Notes: generated by a model from the sequence alone, not told the origin. A DNA stretch of 64,000 nucleotides from Ephydatia muelleri (GCA_013339895.1 JABACO010000001.1:29745847-29809846), one strand, 5' to 3'. Positions 1 to 10,825 are shown, counted from the stretch's first letter. Numbers and translations are program-made.

Positions 1-440
1 GTAAAACACATTGACTCTCGAACTTGTAAGGTCGGCTAATCGATAAACAATTAATCCTATATACAGCTAATATTCACGTCAGATTGCTACATGTTACAAA
101 ATTCCTTGCTCTTGCAAGGCTATCTTATTGTTTAATCCATGCATTACCTTGAAATGCATTGTAATGGCGGTACCATACAGGGTATATTGTTGCATGAATA
201 TTTCACACATCATAATACTAAATACGATTGCTTGGCTTAATGACTGAAACAGAGCTGCAGTGCATCTCTTAAGTGTATTTGAATATAATACAAATAGCAG
301 CTGTATGAATATGAATAATCTCGCAAGTCACCTGGTGTACTATTATGATGTGGGAAATTTCATGCAACAATATTCAAATACACTAGAGCTCTGCATGTTT
401 CTGCAACTACATGCATGGTACAGCCGACAATAATTCGTAA
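1..440. repeat. Downstream flank of a 7TM gene copy (repeat F, copy 1)
   Basis: This stretch matches 15305-15774 almost base for base, including the opening acacattgactctcgaact block and the agccgacaataattcgt block near the end. The second copy lies directly downstream of a 7TM pseudogene, so I infer that another 7TM copy ends just left of the window. It contains a wide inverted repeat: an arm around 187-222 is the reverse complement of an arm around 339-377. I see no gene in it. Confidence 0.7.
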
Positions 441-589
441 CAGGATTGGATATATTTTGATTTGACTGCAAGGCAGGCAAGCCTTACAAGTACAAAAAGT
501 ATTGGCACAATGGTATATGTGTCAACCACATAATGTCCCGCTTGGCCACTTTAGTGGCCTATAAGAGTTCAAGGGTTAAACTTATCATC
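441..589. other. Unassigned spacer
   Basis: Short spacer between repeats F and R. No ORF of note and no recognisable RNA or element was seen. Confidence 0.4.
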
Positions 590-1310
590 TAAACTGGCTG
601 TGTAGGGATATGTCAGACGTGACATATGACATGTGGCATGGACAGAGGAGTGTGGTGTGCAAACACCTCTGACCTGTGTGAGCCACTGACCATTGTGTTA
701 GGATCTTTGTCCCATTGCATGTAGCTGTCTAATTGCCCACAACACAGGGCACTTATGTGTACTCTACACATACTGTGCACATGAATGTGCAGTGTGGACA
801 CACAGGTGTTTGTTGTGAGGTACATTCATGTGGTGTGGTGACCACACAGACATGGGTGTGTGCACCTTTCCAGCACAGGACATGCACACCAGACATGTCT
901 CCACTGTACTCACACACCACAGATGTGCTGATGTTAAAGCTGCGAGTGTGTTATGTGCAGTGTGTGTACATGACCACACCCACCCATATGCTGTGCACAT
1001 TATGTGTACTTGTGTACTCACTGATGTAAAGACATTATAGCCAGTAGTGACACACACTGCACACAGCTCAGATCATTATTACAGTGTAGTAGCTACACAC
1101 CCGAAGTGACCCAATGATGGATGCACACAATACGAGTACACAAAGCCAGAAATGCAGAAAGAGTAACAAAGTACTGACATAAAACCCGGACAAGCGGGTA
1201 CACATAACTGCATGATTTCTCACTAAAATACCTACACACATAAACCAATGAAGTACACACACCAAACTGTACACATGCCCCACTGCACACACACAGACAC
1301 ACACACACAG
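590..1310. repeat. Repeat R copy 1, left part (CA/TG-rich)
   Basis: Begins with aaactggctgtgtagggat, which recurs at 22589, and runs parallel to 22589-23370 with small differences. It is rich in cacaca/tgtgtg words, so ORFs on both strands here are composition artefacts. gypsy-1 is inserted in its terminal CA tract at 1311; the repeat resumes at 6534. Confidence 0.75.
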
Positions 1311-1584
1311 TGTCAGGGACCCAGGCTAGCTATGATGTCAGCCCTTCCCAGAGAGTCGTATCCGGACAGATATCACCTGACTGGAGGTGTTGATAAGCTA
1401 CTGAATAGGAGCGGCCCGACCTTCCAGAACATTCCTCATTGTGTACTGATGCGGACTATACCTTGTGTTGCATGAAGTTAAAAACGAGTTGTAATTGTGT
1501 ATGCTCAGTCTTGCTTAGGGTATTTGGCTGTTAGTGGAAACTCTGTCCGGTGACATTGCGCTAGCGCGTAACGGATCCTTAACA
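1311..1584 (+). repeat. gypsy-1 5' LTR
   Basis: 274 bp, starting TGTCAGGGACCC and ending GATCCTTAACA, so it has the usual TG...CA ends. It matches the 3' LTR along its whole length. Confidence 0.95.
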
Positions 1585-1586
1585 TT

Positions 1587-1600
1587 TGGTGGCAGCGGTG
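1587..1600 (+). other. gypsy-1 primer binding site (tRNA-Leu-like)
   Basis: TGGTGGCAGCGGTG starts two bases after the 5' LTR. It is complementary to the 3' end, including CCA, of metazoan tRNA-Leu with a GGTAGCG acceptor stem, as I recall that sequence. 14 bases match. Confidence 0.65.
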
Positions 1601-1650
1601 CTCAGTAACGTGACGAGGAAGAGACACTTATTGAGTAGAGAACCTTGTAT

Positions 1651-4600
1651 ATGTCATTGCGTTCGGGGAAGGAGTACAAGTCGCAGGCACGGATGTCGGA
1701 GACAAAGGAAGCAGCGAGCAGGAACTCAGTCGCAAATGAATCGGTGAGTGTGGCCGACCTTCTGAAGCTCTTGATGGAAGAGCGAAAGCTCAGAGCGGAG
1801 GAAGAGCAGCGACGAGCTGTGAGGGAACAGGAAACAAAAGAAGCGGAGCGTCGTCAAAGAGAAGAAGAAAAGCAGAGGGAACAGGAAACAAGAGAAGCGG
1901 AGCGTCGTCAAAGAGAAGAAGAAAAGCAGAGGGAACAGGAAACAAGAGAAGCGGAGCGTCGTCAAAGAGAAGAAGAAAAGCAGAGACAGGCGGAACGTGA
2001 GCGCCAGGCTAGAGACGAGTGGAAAGCGCAGTTCGAGATGGTCGCTCGACTGGCACAGGATGGTCGGAACCGCGAAGGCGAGCAGACTGGTCGTATTCTA
2101 AAGGAAGCTGAAGCAAAGGTGGCAAAGCTCACGGAGAGGGACGACATTGAGGCGTACCTAGCCACGTTTGAGAGAACGATGACGGCATATGAAGTGAACA
2201 GACAACGATGGGTCTACAAACTGGCGCCTCAGTTAAGCGGAAAGGCTCAGCAGGCATACGCGGCGATGTCATCCGAAGAAGCTGTAGACTACGAACGTGT
2301 TAAAGCCGCTATCCTGAAACGATATGACATCAATGAGGAAACATATCGACTTCGGTTCCGGTCGGTGATGAAGAGCCTGGACGAGTCGCACAGAGAGGTG
2401 GCGGTGAGGGTAAAAGACCTCGCGAAAAAGTGGTTGAAGCAGCAGGCCACAGCAGAAGCGGTCGTGGAGGTGGTTGCTCAGGAACAACTACTCAACACGT
2501 TGCCCAGTAATGTTCGTGTATGGGTGCGTGAGAGGAAGCCGACTACATGTTTGGAGGCGGGTCAGCTTGCAGACGACTACGCCCAGGCGAGAAGACAGGC
2601 TGGACTGGAGAGCAAACGGGAGGACGTAAAAAATGGGGAAGGAGGGAAGCAGTCTGGTACTGGCGGCCAAGGCAAGGGGCGTGTCGGCGAAGAATCAGCA
2701 GGGACCAGGGATGTAGACGGAAAAGGTCAGCCCAGTAGAAAAGGACCTAGGTGCTACTCCTGCCACAAATTCGGGCATATCGCTAGTAAGTGCCCTAGTA
2801 GTGCGGTAATGTATGGGGGCGTTAAGTATGCACACAAGCGACCTGCAAAGTCTAGCAGTACAACTGTCATTAGATCAGGATGGGTGAATGATAGGTGGGT
2901 AAAGGATATTGTACTGGACACGGGCGCAGCGAAAACGATGATTAGAGGTGACCTGGTGACTGAGGAGGACATGGTGGGCTCCAGCATTATAGTCAAGTGT
3001 GCGCATGGAGATGAAGTCGCTTACCCAGTCGCGCGAGTGAAAATTGTAGTCGAGGGGGTGACATATACGCTTGATGTGGCAGTTTCAGATAGCCTCCCAG
3101 TATCAGTACTGTTGGGTAGGGATGTCCCTGACCTAGTTAATATTGGGAAGACGAAACGTAAATTCTCATGTGTGGGGGTGAGGGATGTGATGGCTGTAAC
3201 TACGCGGGCGCAAGCACGGGCGAAGCGCGCCGAGGAGTCTCAGCTGGCTGAAAGGGAGCAGCGTGAAGCAGCAGTCACTACTGAAGTTGACTCAAGTCAG
3301 AATCACCCAGTTGCTCCCAAGGAGTCAGAGGAAACTGCGACCATCACAGATCAAGACACATCTACAAGAGAGGACCAAGGGCAAGGATGGACTAAAGAGT
3401 GCCCAGGAGTGGCCTTCGATGCAGAGCTTTTCGAGGAAAAGAGCTCCCCAGATGCGAGTCTTGGTGTGAATATTTCGGCCACGGAGTTAGGAGTGTTGCA
3501 GAAGGCTGACCCAACGCTATCCCTTATTTGGGAGAAAGGGATCGGAAAAGGAGACGGGACGGAGGCAAGGTACTTTGAACAAAAGGGCTTGCTGTGGCGG
3601 AGATGGAATGATCAGACACATAGTGAGGAGGAAGTGCGTCAGTTGGTTCTATCAACGCAGTGTAGGAAAGCGGTCCTACAACTTGCACACGAGATTCCAC
3701 TATCTGGTCACTTAGGTAAAAAGAAGACACTGCAAAGGGTGCTCCAGCGGTTCTATTGGCCATCGGTTTGCAGGGACGTAGCAAATTGGTGCCGCTCGTG
3801 TGCGGCTTGCCAAAAAACGGCTCAGAAGAGACATAGGCCAGCCCCATTGGTTCCACTGCCGATTATTGAAGAGCCATTTGCACGCATTGCAATGGACATC
3901 GTGGGTCCCTTACCACGAAGCAGATCTGGAAATAAATTCATTTTAGTGGTGTGCGATTACGCAACCAGATACCCAGAGGCAGTGGCGATGAAGTCAGTTG
4001 TGGCGGAGTATGTGGCTGAGGAACTTATTGGCATCTTCGCAAGAGTCGGGATTCCGCGGGAAATCCTGACAGATCAAGGTTCAAATTTTATGTCCAATTT
4101 ATTGTCCGAGCTATATCGTCTGATGCAAATCAAACCTATCAGAACCAGTCCATACCATCCAGAAACAGATGGGCTCGTAGAAAGATTTAATGGAACGTTG
4201 AAGGCGATGCTACGGAAAGCTGCAGTGGGCGAAGGCAAGGATTGGGATAAGTTGCTACCCTTTGTACTCTTCGCGTACCGAGAGGTACCGCAGGCTTCGA
4301 CAGGGTTTTCCCCATTTGAGCTGGTATACGGGAGACAAGTGAGAGGCCCACTGGACATCCTGAAAGAGACCTGGAAAACGAGCAAGAGGAGTACAGAAAG
4401 TGTTGTCTCATACGTTTTAGACGTACAGGAGAAGCTAGCCAGAATGTCAGAACTTGTTGTGGATAACCTCAAGGAAGCTCAGAAGCAACAGAAAAGATGG
4501 TACGACTCCAACGCGAGGATGAGGGAGTTCAAGGACGGAGACCAGGTCCTCGTATTGCTGCCATCATCAACCAGCAAGTTGCTAGCGAGCTGGCAAGGGC

Positions 4601-6342
4601 CATACGTGGTAAAGAAAAGGTTGTCAGACGTCACTTATGAAGTCGATATGTCAGACAAGAAAAAGAAGAAGAGAATCTTCCACGTGAATATGCTACGGGC
4701 GTGGCATACCCCGCAACTCACACAGAGTTTATGGGCTGGGAACGAAGAGGAAGTAGAAGATGATACAGAGGGAGACGACCTGGTAGTCTGGAACAGTGAT
4801 GCAGAGGCGAGCAAGCAGTTGATGATTAACGAGCAGTTGGAAGACAGTCAGAAGATTGAACTTTTAGCACTACTCAAGGAATTTGATGATGTGCTACAGA
4901 ATACACCAGGAAAAACAAATCTAGTCGAGTATCGAATCCATACTGATTCAGCCCCGCCTTTAAGACTTCCGGCATATCGTCTACCATACGCATATCGGGA
5001 TCGAGTGAAGAAAGAACTGGACGACATGCTGAAGCTGCGAATCATTGAACCATCTGCAAGCGAGTGGGCGTCACCAATGGTGGTGGTGGCTAAGAAAGAC
5101 GGAGCATTGCGTATCTGTGTGGACTTTCGTCGGTTGAATGCAATCTCCAAGTATGACGCCTATCCCATGCAGAGGATCGACGAGTTGGTCGACAAGTTAG
5201 GAAAGGCGAGGTTCGTCACAACCGTTGACCTAACAAAGGGCTATTGGCAGGTCCCCATAGCAGAAGAGGACAAACCAAAGACGGCGTTCACAACCCCCTT
5301 CGGTCTGTTCCAGTTTACGGTAATGCCCTTTGGATTACAGGGAGCCCCGTCCACCTTCCAGCGGATGATGGACACCCTCATCAGAGGAATGGAGGGCTAC
5401 GCGTCTGCATACATCGATGACGTGGCAGTATACAGCTCTTGCTGGAGAGAACACATCGATCACCTGCGAAATCTGTTCCTGAGGTTGCGGAAGGCAAACC
5501 TCAAGGTTAAGCCCAGCAAATGTCAGTGTGCAATGTTTGAGTGTGTATATTTGGGGCATGTGGTGGGCAAGGGAACGGTAAGACTAGAGTCGTCCAAGAT
5601 AGAGGCAATCAAGAGGATGCCTGTTCCAAGGACGAAAAAGGGAGTTCGGCAATTTTTAGGTTTGGCGGGCTATTATCGGCGATTTATTCGTGACTTTGCT
5701 ACCATCGCCACCCCGTTAACCGAGCTGACGAGGAAGTCTGCCCCTCAGGAAGTAAAGTGGTCATTGCAAGCCCAGGAGGCATTTGACACACTCAAGACCA
5801 AAATTGCGTCATCACCTGTGCTAATGTGCCCAGACATGTCCCGTATGTTTACGCTGCAGACGGACGCGTCAGATTACGGCATAGGGGCAGTACTTAGCCA
5901 AACGGGCGAGGATGGAGAAGAACACCCAGTGGCATTTTTTAGCCAAAAGCTACTGCCGAGAGAACGAAGGTACTCAACAATTGAAAAAGAGTGCCTCGCA
6001 ATCCGCATGGGTACCCAGGCTTTTAGGGTATACTTGATTGGAAAGCCATTTGTGGTCCAGACGGATCATCGTGCTCTGGAGTGGTTGTACAAGATGAAGG
6101 ACACCACTAGCAGGCTAACAAGGTGGAGCCTGGCCTTACAACCATTCCAGTTTACAGTTCGCTATCGTAGGGGTCAAGCGAATGCAAACGCAGACGCACT
6201 ATCACGATGCATTGTGTCGCCCTCAGAAGCGACTAAAATGCCAGAGAAGGAGGGAGAAGTGTCAGGGACCCAGGCTAGCTATGATGTCAGCCCTTCCCAG
6301 AGAGTCGTATCCGGACAGATATCACCTGACTGGAGGTGTTGA
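1651..6342 (+). CDS. Gag-Pol polyprotein with order Gag-PR-INT-RT-RNase H
   Basis: One ORF of about 1563 residues from the ATG at 1651; the frame is open a little further upstream, but only with a TTG. Domains in order: a Glu/Arg-rich N-terminus with a repeated EAERRQREEEKQ unit (likely coiled coil); Gag-like region; CCHC zinc knuckle near residue 368; aspartic protease LDTGAA near 421; integrase zinc-binding HHCC (about 680-720); integrase core with D749, D808 and E844 (a D35E spacing); a GPY-type C-terminal module near 983; reverse transcriptase with YIDD (D1256, D1257); RNase H starting at TDAS (D1405). It makes particle proteins and the enzymes that copy and insert the element. The stop lies inside the 3' LTR. 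No frame breaks, so it may be active. INT upstream of RT is the feature of Gmr1-type elements. Confidence 0.95.
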   Translation: MSLRSGKEYKSQARMSETKEAASRNSVANESVSVADLLKLLMEERKLRAEEEQRRAVREQETKEAERRQREEEKQREQETREAERRQREEEKQREQETREAERRQREEEKQRQAERERQARDEWKAQFEMVARLAQDGRNREGEQTGRILKEAEAKVAKLTERDDIEAYLATFERTMTAYEVNRQRWVYKLAPQLSGKAQQAYAAMSSEEAVDYERVKAAILKRYDINEETYRLRFRSVMKSLDESHREVAVRVKDLAKKWLKQQATAEAVVEVVAQEQLLNTLPSNVRVWVRERKPTTCLEAGQLADDYAQARRQAGLESKREDVKNGEGGKQSGTGGQGKGRVGEESAGTRDVDGKGQPSRKGPRCYSCHKFGHIASKCPSSAVMYGGVKYAHKRPAKSSSTTVIRSGWVNDRWVKDIVLDTGAAKTMIRGDLVTEEDMVGSSIIVKCAHGDEVAYPVARVKIVVEGVTYTLDVAVSDSLPVSVLLGRDVPDLVNIGKTKRKFSCVGVRDVMAVTTRAQARAKRAEESQLAEREQREAAVTTEVDSSQNHPVAPKESEETATITDQDTSTREDQGQGWTKECPGVAFDAELFEEKSSPDASLGVNISATELGVLQKADPTLSLIWEKGIGKGDGTEARYFEQKGLLWRRWNDQTHSEEEVRQLVLSTQCRKAVLQLAHEIPLSGHLGKKKTLQRVLQRFYWPSVCRDVANWCRSCAACQKTAQKRHRPAPLVPLPIIEEPFARIAMDIVGPLPRSRSGNKFILVVCDYATRYPEAVAMKSVVAEYVAEELIGIFARVGIPREILTDQGSNFMSNLLSELYRLMQIKPIRTSPYHPETDGLVERFNGTLKAMLRKAAVGEGKDWDKLLPFVLFAYREVPQASTGFSPFELVYGRQVRGPLDILKETWKTSKRSTESVVSYVLDVQEKLARMSELVVDNLKEAQKQQKRWYDSNARMREFKDGDQVLVLLPSSTSKLLASWQGPYVVKKRLSDVTYEVDMSDKKKKKRIFHVNMLRAWHTPQLTQSLWAGNEEEVEDDTEGDDLVVWNSDAEASKQLMINEQLEDSQKIELLALLKEFDDVLQNTPGKTNLVEYRIHTDSAPPLRLPAYRLPYAYRDRVKKELDDMLKLRIIEPSASEWASPMVVVAKKDGALRICVDFRRLNAISKYDAYPMQRIDELVDKLGKARFVTTVDLTKGYWQVPIAEEDKPKTAFTTPFGLFQFTVMPFGLQGAPSTFQRMMDTLIRGMEGYASAYIDDVAVYSSCWREHIDHLRNLFLRLRKANLKVKPSKCQCAMFECVYLGHVVGKGTVRLESSKIEAIKRMPVPRTKKGVRQFLGLAGYYRRFIRDFATIATPLTELTRKSAPQEVKWSLQAQEAFDTLKTKIASSPVLMCPDMSRMFTLQTDASDYGIGAVLSQTGEDGEEHPVAFFSQKLLPRERRYSTIEKECLAIRMGTQAFRVYLIGKPFVVQTDHRALEWLYKMKDTTSRLTRWSLALQPFQFTVRYRRGQANANADALSRCIVSPSEATKMPEKEGEVSGTQASYDVSPSQRVVSGQISPDWRC
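6241..6259 (+). other. gypsy-1 polypurine tract
   Basis: ccagagaaggagggagaag, directly abutting the 3' LTR and still inside the ORF, is the expected primer site for plus-strand DNA synthesis. Confidence 0.8.
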
Positions 6343-6533
6343 TAAGCTACTGAATAGGAGCGGCCCGACCTTCCAGAACATTCCTCATTGTGTACTGATG
6401 CGGACTATACCTTGTGTTGCATGAAGTTAAAAACGAGTTGTAATTGTGTATGCTCAGTCTTGCTTAGGGTATTTGGCTGTTAGTGGAAACTCTGTCCGGT
6501 GACATTGCGCTAGCGCGTAACGGATCCTTAACA
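6260..6533 (+). repeat. gypsy-1 3' LTR
   Basis: 274 bp and matching the 5' LTR. The polyprotein reading frame ends about 83 bases into it. Confidence 0.95.
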
Positions 6534-7230
6534 CACACACACAAGCACACACATGGTCCATCTTTTTAGATTGTGATGCATCAGGGGCAACTCTATTGGT
6601 GGGCGTGGTTACTATTACGTGGTGGGTGTGGCTGAGGCAATGAAAACACGCCCCACAGCAAGGTTAAGTAGTGAGTTGGATATGATGGGTGTGGTCAGTT
6701 TAGACACAGCCACCATTTGGCAAGAGCACATCCCACACACCACACCATCCCAGAACAGCACTTACCAGCTGCTGTTGCTTGACCAGCTCCAGGTCTGGGG
6801 AAGAGAGAATATATAACCTCCTCCCCATAACAGAACCTCTTTCCTACAATCACCTCCTTCCCAGCTAATCACGTCCTCCCCATACTCATCATCTCCTCCC
6901 ATACCCATCATTTTCTCCCACATACCACAAAGGAACAATACTAGATAACAGAAGGAATGTGATTGGGCACATCAACCAATTAGTTCCCACCGGAGGTGAG
7001 AGTGTTGGTGTTGCCAGAGTAGGAGCAGCCACGATTGTCCATCACCATGGCAACAGCCTCTTGTGGGGGCGTCTGATTGTCCATCTTACAGAGATACACT
7101 GTAGGGTACGCATGGGGAGTAGGAAATGAGAAGGTTACCGAATACATGCACACACACACACAGATGTACACACACACACACACACACACATGTACACACA
7201 TGTACACATGATCCATCTTTCAAAACCCAT
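6534..7230. repeat. Repeat R copy 1, right part
   Basis: Continues repeat R after gypsy-1. It contains the gacacagccaccatt block, the CT-rich ctcctcccata block and the gaggtgagagtgttggtgttg block found at 23400-24000, and ends in a CA microsatellite around 7150-7200. No gene. Confidence 0.7.
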
Positions 7231-8160
7231 GGAGCGCATACATCATGGTGAACACACGGATATGATATTATAATGCATCAGGGACAACCATGATGTGGTG
7301 GGCGTGACCGAGGCTATGTACACATAGGGGAATGTGAGATGGAGGAGGAAGGAAGGCTGATGGCCTAAATCAAGGATCTAGAGTCATTGGGTACCTGAAA
7401 GTGGACCCAATGGATGATGGCTGTGGTCAGTGTAGACACAGCCACCATTAGGCAGAAACACATTCCACACACCACACCACACTACACCACACTACACCAC
7501 ACCATCCCATAACACTACATGGAGCACTGACCAGCTGCTGTTGCTTGACCATTTCTAGGTCTGGGGATGAGCGGAGGCACCATCATCTCCTCGATACACA
7601 CCACAGGGAATGTGATATGGTATGGGTATGGACGGGAGGCAGAAATGTCTCCACTGTACTCACACACCACAGATGTACTGATGTTAAAGCTGTGAGTGTG
7701 TTATGTGCAGTGTGTGTACTACATGACCACACCCACCCATATGCTGTGCACACTATGTGTACTCGTGTCCTCACTGATGTAAACACATCATAGCCAGTAG
7801 TGACACACACTACACACAGCTCAGATAGTTATTACAGTGTAGTATCTACACACCTGAAGTGACCCAATAATGGATACACACAATATGAGTGAACACACAA
7901 AGCCAGAAATGCAAAGAGTAACAAAGTACTGATGGACAAGCGGGTACACATAACTGCATGATTTCTCACCAAAATACCTAAACACATGATCACACACAAG
8001 AACAAATAAAGTACACACACCAAACTGTACATATGCATATCCAAAGCACACTTCATGTCACAATAATGTAAGAACACACATTTCCAACATGTATCCACCG
8101 CACACACACTCTCACACACACATGTACACCCACACACCCACACACTACACACACTTACTG
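7231..8160. repeat. Repeat R copy 2, partial and rearranged
   Basis: Contains blocks of repeat R in a different arrangement: gatgcatcagggacaac near 7277, gacacagccaccattaggc near 7435, then the ccactgtactcacacaccacag block near 7655 and the gtacacacaccaaactgtac block near 8010. CA-rich ORFs across it are not genes. Confidence 0.65.
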
Positions 8161-8204
8161 TACATCCAGACAGGCTCTCAGGCAATCTTCTCGTGGTCTT
8201 TATC

Positions 8205-8455
8205 TTTATCGATTTGTTCTGTTCGTTAATTTGTATGCCATCTGTTACGGAGATACAGTTGAATAAACTACGTGCACGTTTTCCCGCTTGATTCGCGCCA
8301 ATGTAATAATCCCCGCCTCCCCATACATTGAGCGGAGCGCAATTTGCCCAAATCATTGGCGCGAAACGAGCGCGAAAATGTGCACGTAGTTTGTTCAACT
8401 GTATCTCCGTAACGGATTGCATAAAAATTAACGAACAGAACAAATAGATAGATAT
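8205..8455. repeat. Foldback (palindromic) element
   Basis: The left arm from about 8205 (gatttgttctgttcgttaat ... ctgttacggagatacagttg ... acgtgcac) recurs as its reverse complement ending near 8455 (gtgcacgtag ... caactgtatctccgtaac ... attaacgaacagaacaaat). The arms are about 80 bases with a spacer rich in gcgccaat/attggcgc that also pairs. Looks like a non-autonomous inverted-repeat element. Target duplication not resolved. Confidence 0.7.
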
Positions 8456-8477
8456 AGGACCTCTCCACCTACAAACC

Positions 8478-8653
8478 GAATTTGAAGCGATTTGATTACT
8501 CCTACAGAAAGTTATGGCGGGTTTGAACCCCTTGGGGTATCGAACGTTGCAATACTGGCAAGGAGCAAGTGCAAGATCCCAAAACATATTTTGCCATAGA
8601 GAAATGGTGTGGTATGAAGTGTTGAAAATAGGATGTTGATAGCGTTAATATCC
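8478..8653. repeat. Degenerate direct repeat, left member
   Basis: Starts gaatttgaagcg and resembles 9289-9470 at low identity, sharing the start, a tttgaacc block and a gatgttatagcg-like block near the end. The pair brackets the rearranged 7TM relic. Alignment by eye only. Confidence 0.35.
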
Positions 8654-9060
8654 AAACGGTGAGCATCAGCCTGATGAACGATGACCCCATTAGTAGTGGT
8701 CTTCGGGCATTTATATTTGGACCCACACTCAGGTAGTGCTCTTTCAAGATGCTCCACTTTATTAGCCATACAGCCATATGTCCTGTACAGAATATCAAAA
8801 TGGCCATGTATGGCTTCCGTGCTTTGTTCACCCATCGATACATCTATTTGTTCTTGCCATATTTCATAAAGATTGGAACGTCTCTATGTGGTGAGCTCAC
8901 TTCTTATACCACTGGCTGTGGCTATATATATTGTGCTACTGGGCATAAACCTTACAGGTTGTTATGGCAACTGTACCTACCTAAGGCAAGACATCATATT
9001 GAGTTTATTATTACTAGTTTTGGCGATGTTGGGATCTTGGATAGGTGTTGCTTTTAAAAT
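8653..9060 (+). pseudogene. 7TM receptor pseudogene B, with internal inversion
   Basis: Two pieces of the 7TM family found intact at 21316-22353. From 8653 to about 8830 the minus strand encodes the TM3 motif LLMGSSFIRLMLTVWI. From about 8833 the plus strand takes up exactly where that piece stops (cgatacatctatttg) and encodes the TM3-TM4 stretch including LERLYVVSSLLIPLAV and a divergent TM5. The TM2-TM3 segment is therefore inverted relative to the rest. TM1 and TM6-TM7 are missing. It cannot make a receptor. Confidence 0.75.
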
Positions 9061-9868
9061 TACAAGGAACCCTGTACAATTTATTTATAACAACTTTACA
9101 GAATCTGCACACTGTGCAGATTTTGTAAATTTATTTATATTTCAACAGCATGGCCGATGACTGCAAGAGATTAAATTACCATCATTGTGGTTTTAAGATG
9201 CATTTACAGTTCAAAAATAATAATTAATTAACATATTTAGTACCATCAACGGCTATGAAATAATTTCGTAGAGTTTTTTAACACACTGAATTTGAAGCGC
9301 CGGATTTGAACGTTTCTACCTGAAGGTGTGTAGGTTTTGAACCGGAGTATTGGACCTCGTAACATCAGCATGCATCGCGCTATTGTAAGGCATCAAAATA
9401 ATTATTGCATACAGCAACAGTGTTATATGAATTGTTAAAAATATGAAGTTAACCGTTCGGATGTTATAGCGATTCGAATGTGATGCATTTTTATAACTTT
9501 CATACAGTATAACCGATTCGTCATTTTCTCCGAAACTGTCCCGATTATTAATATAGTGTATACACTCTACAAGAATAAATTAAAGGACCCCATTCGCTCG
9601 ATATTTTCAAGCTTATTTTTTTTTGTGTCTGCCAACGTACTTAGAGTCACTCATACCAGAGAAATGTCATCCTGCTAAGTTTTCCCTTTCCAAAAAGCTC
9701 CTTTGGATCGCATGGTGCACGCCGACATTAAGCAGCTCAGCTAGTGGTGTGAAAAACACAGCTGGCTATAATCTACACTACGCGGATGATGCGTCGTTTT
9801 ATAAGTTGAGTAGAAAATAAGTATTTCAAAGTGCATATTTACAATTTTGTTATACCAGAGTCAGGATT
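9061..9868. other. Intergenic; relic shared with the 5' flank of the intact 7TM gene
   Basis: 9000-9235 resembles 21027-21240 (tgggatcttgg, ttttaaaattacaaggaacc, gactgcaagagattaaatta blocks). The remainder shows no gene. 9289-9470 resembles 8478-8653. Confidence 0.5.
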
Positions 9869-9879
9869 CAGGGGTGGAT

Positions 9880-9910
<31 letters not shown>

Positions 9911-10601
9911 TCAAGGGGGTCCGGACACCCTCTTTCCTATATGAAGAATGACGTAATGCATACTGTAATTCTGCATGTTACCGCCCTTGGATTTGCAAGA
10001 TTGCACATCGTTCTAGCCAAGTGGGGTCTATATCGATCTAATTAAATCCTCCTTATCGATCTAATTAAATCCTCCTACATGTATATTAACGAATTATTTT
10101 ATCGCGCGATCGATCGAATGGTGCGTGTCAGCAGGAATTGAGGTAAGCGATCAAAAGACGTGAATGGGATGGATCTCAGATTCTTTTCCTCAGAAAACAG
10201 ATAGCTATAGAGCTAAATAAACTAACAATACTAATATTATAGTAAAACATATATGAGTCGTTTATAGACCGACATGTAGCTGGTGCATGCATGGTCACGT
10301 GCACGCCAAATTCACAATAGCTTTGCGTCACGAATTTAATTACTGAAATCATAGCATTGTGAAGAATGAACAGTTTTCTCGTCGCTATCCATGCAGGCTC
10401 TAGTAATCCGGATAACGCATGATGTATATGTATTGGATTTCACTGTGAATTTCATGCTAAAAAAATAAACGCAAAAGCAAAAAAGCGGACCCCACTGGGG
10501 GAGCTATCAGCGCTCCCCCAGACCCCCTTGCTGTCACGTACCCTCCCCCAATTGTGAATATATTTAGACCCCCCCTTTCCCAAATCCTGGATCCGCCCCT
10601 G
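9869..10601. mobile_element. Small non-autonomous hAT-like element
   Basis: Left end CAGGGGTGGATTTGG (9869) and right end TCCTGGATCCGCCCCTG (to 10601) are imperfect inverted repeats of the CAGGGGYGGATC type that I recall from hAT elements. Both outer flanks carry GGATT (9864-9868 and 10602-10606), a candidate target duplication; 8 bp would be usual for hAT. Just inside the left end is a G run of about 30 bases (9880-9910). No transposase inside. Confidence 0.6.
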
Positions 10602-10825
10602 GGATTATAGCTTTTGACTTCATTAGTAAGCGAGTGAGTAGTGATTTTTTTGAACACATGCTGCTGCACCACACCAGGCCCCGTACTAGACCCCGGATAC
10701 TCTCCTATACTCCCATCTTTGCTGCTGAATCCTGGCCCACTCTTAATTGTTTATTCGACGGCATTTGTTTACAATTCGTCTAATTATACGTCAAACATCC
10801 AATTAAACGGAGAAAGAAAAATAAA

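Larger units (their letters stand above)
1311..6533 (+). mobile_element. gypsy-1: complete Ty3/gypsy LTR retrotransposon, Gmr1-like
   Basis: A 5.2-kb element bounded by two 274-bp LTRs (1311-1584, 6260-6533) that read identical by eye. A primer binding site follows the 5' LTR and a purine tract precedes the 3' LTR. One uninterrupted gag-pol ORF fills the interior. It inserted in the CA tract of repeat R, so the target duplication is ambiguous (cacag on the left, cacac on the right). Identical LTRs and an intact ORF indicate a very recent insertion. The integrase domain lies before reverse transcriptase, unlike ordinary Ty3/gypsy elements. Confidence 0.95.

Noticed and set aside
613..1308. Several overlapping ORFs on both strands
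   Set aside because: They fall in CA/TG-rich repeat R and recur as Cys/Val/His/Thr-rich translations in every copy; no family match.
7832..8587. 251-residue minus-strand ORF
   Set aside because: Spans repeat R and a foldback element; composition artefact without a recognised domain.
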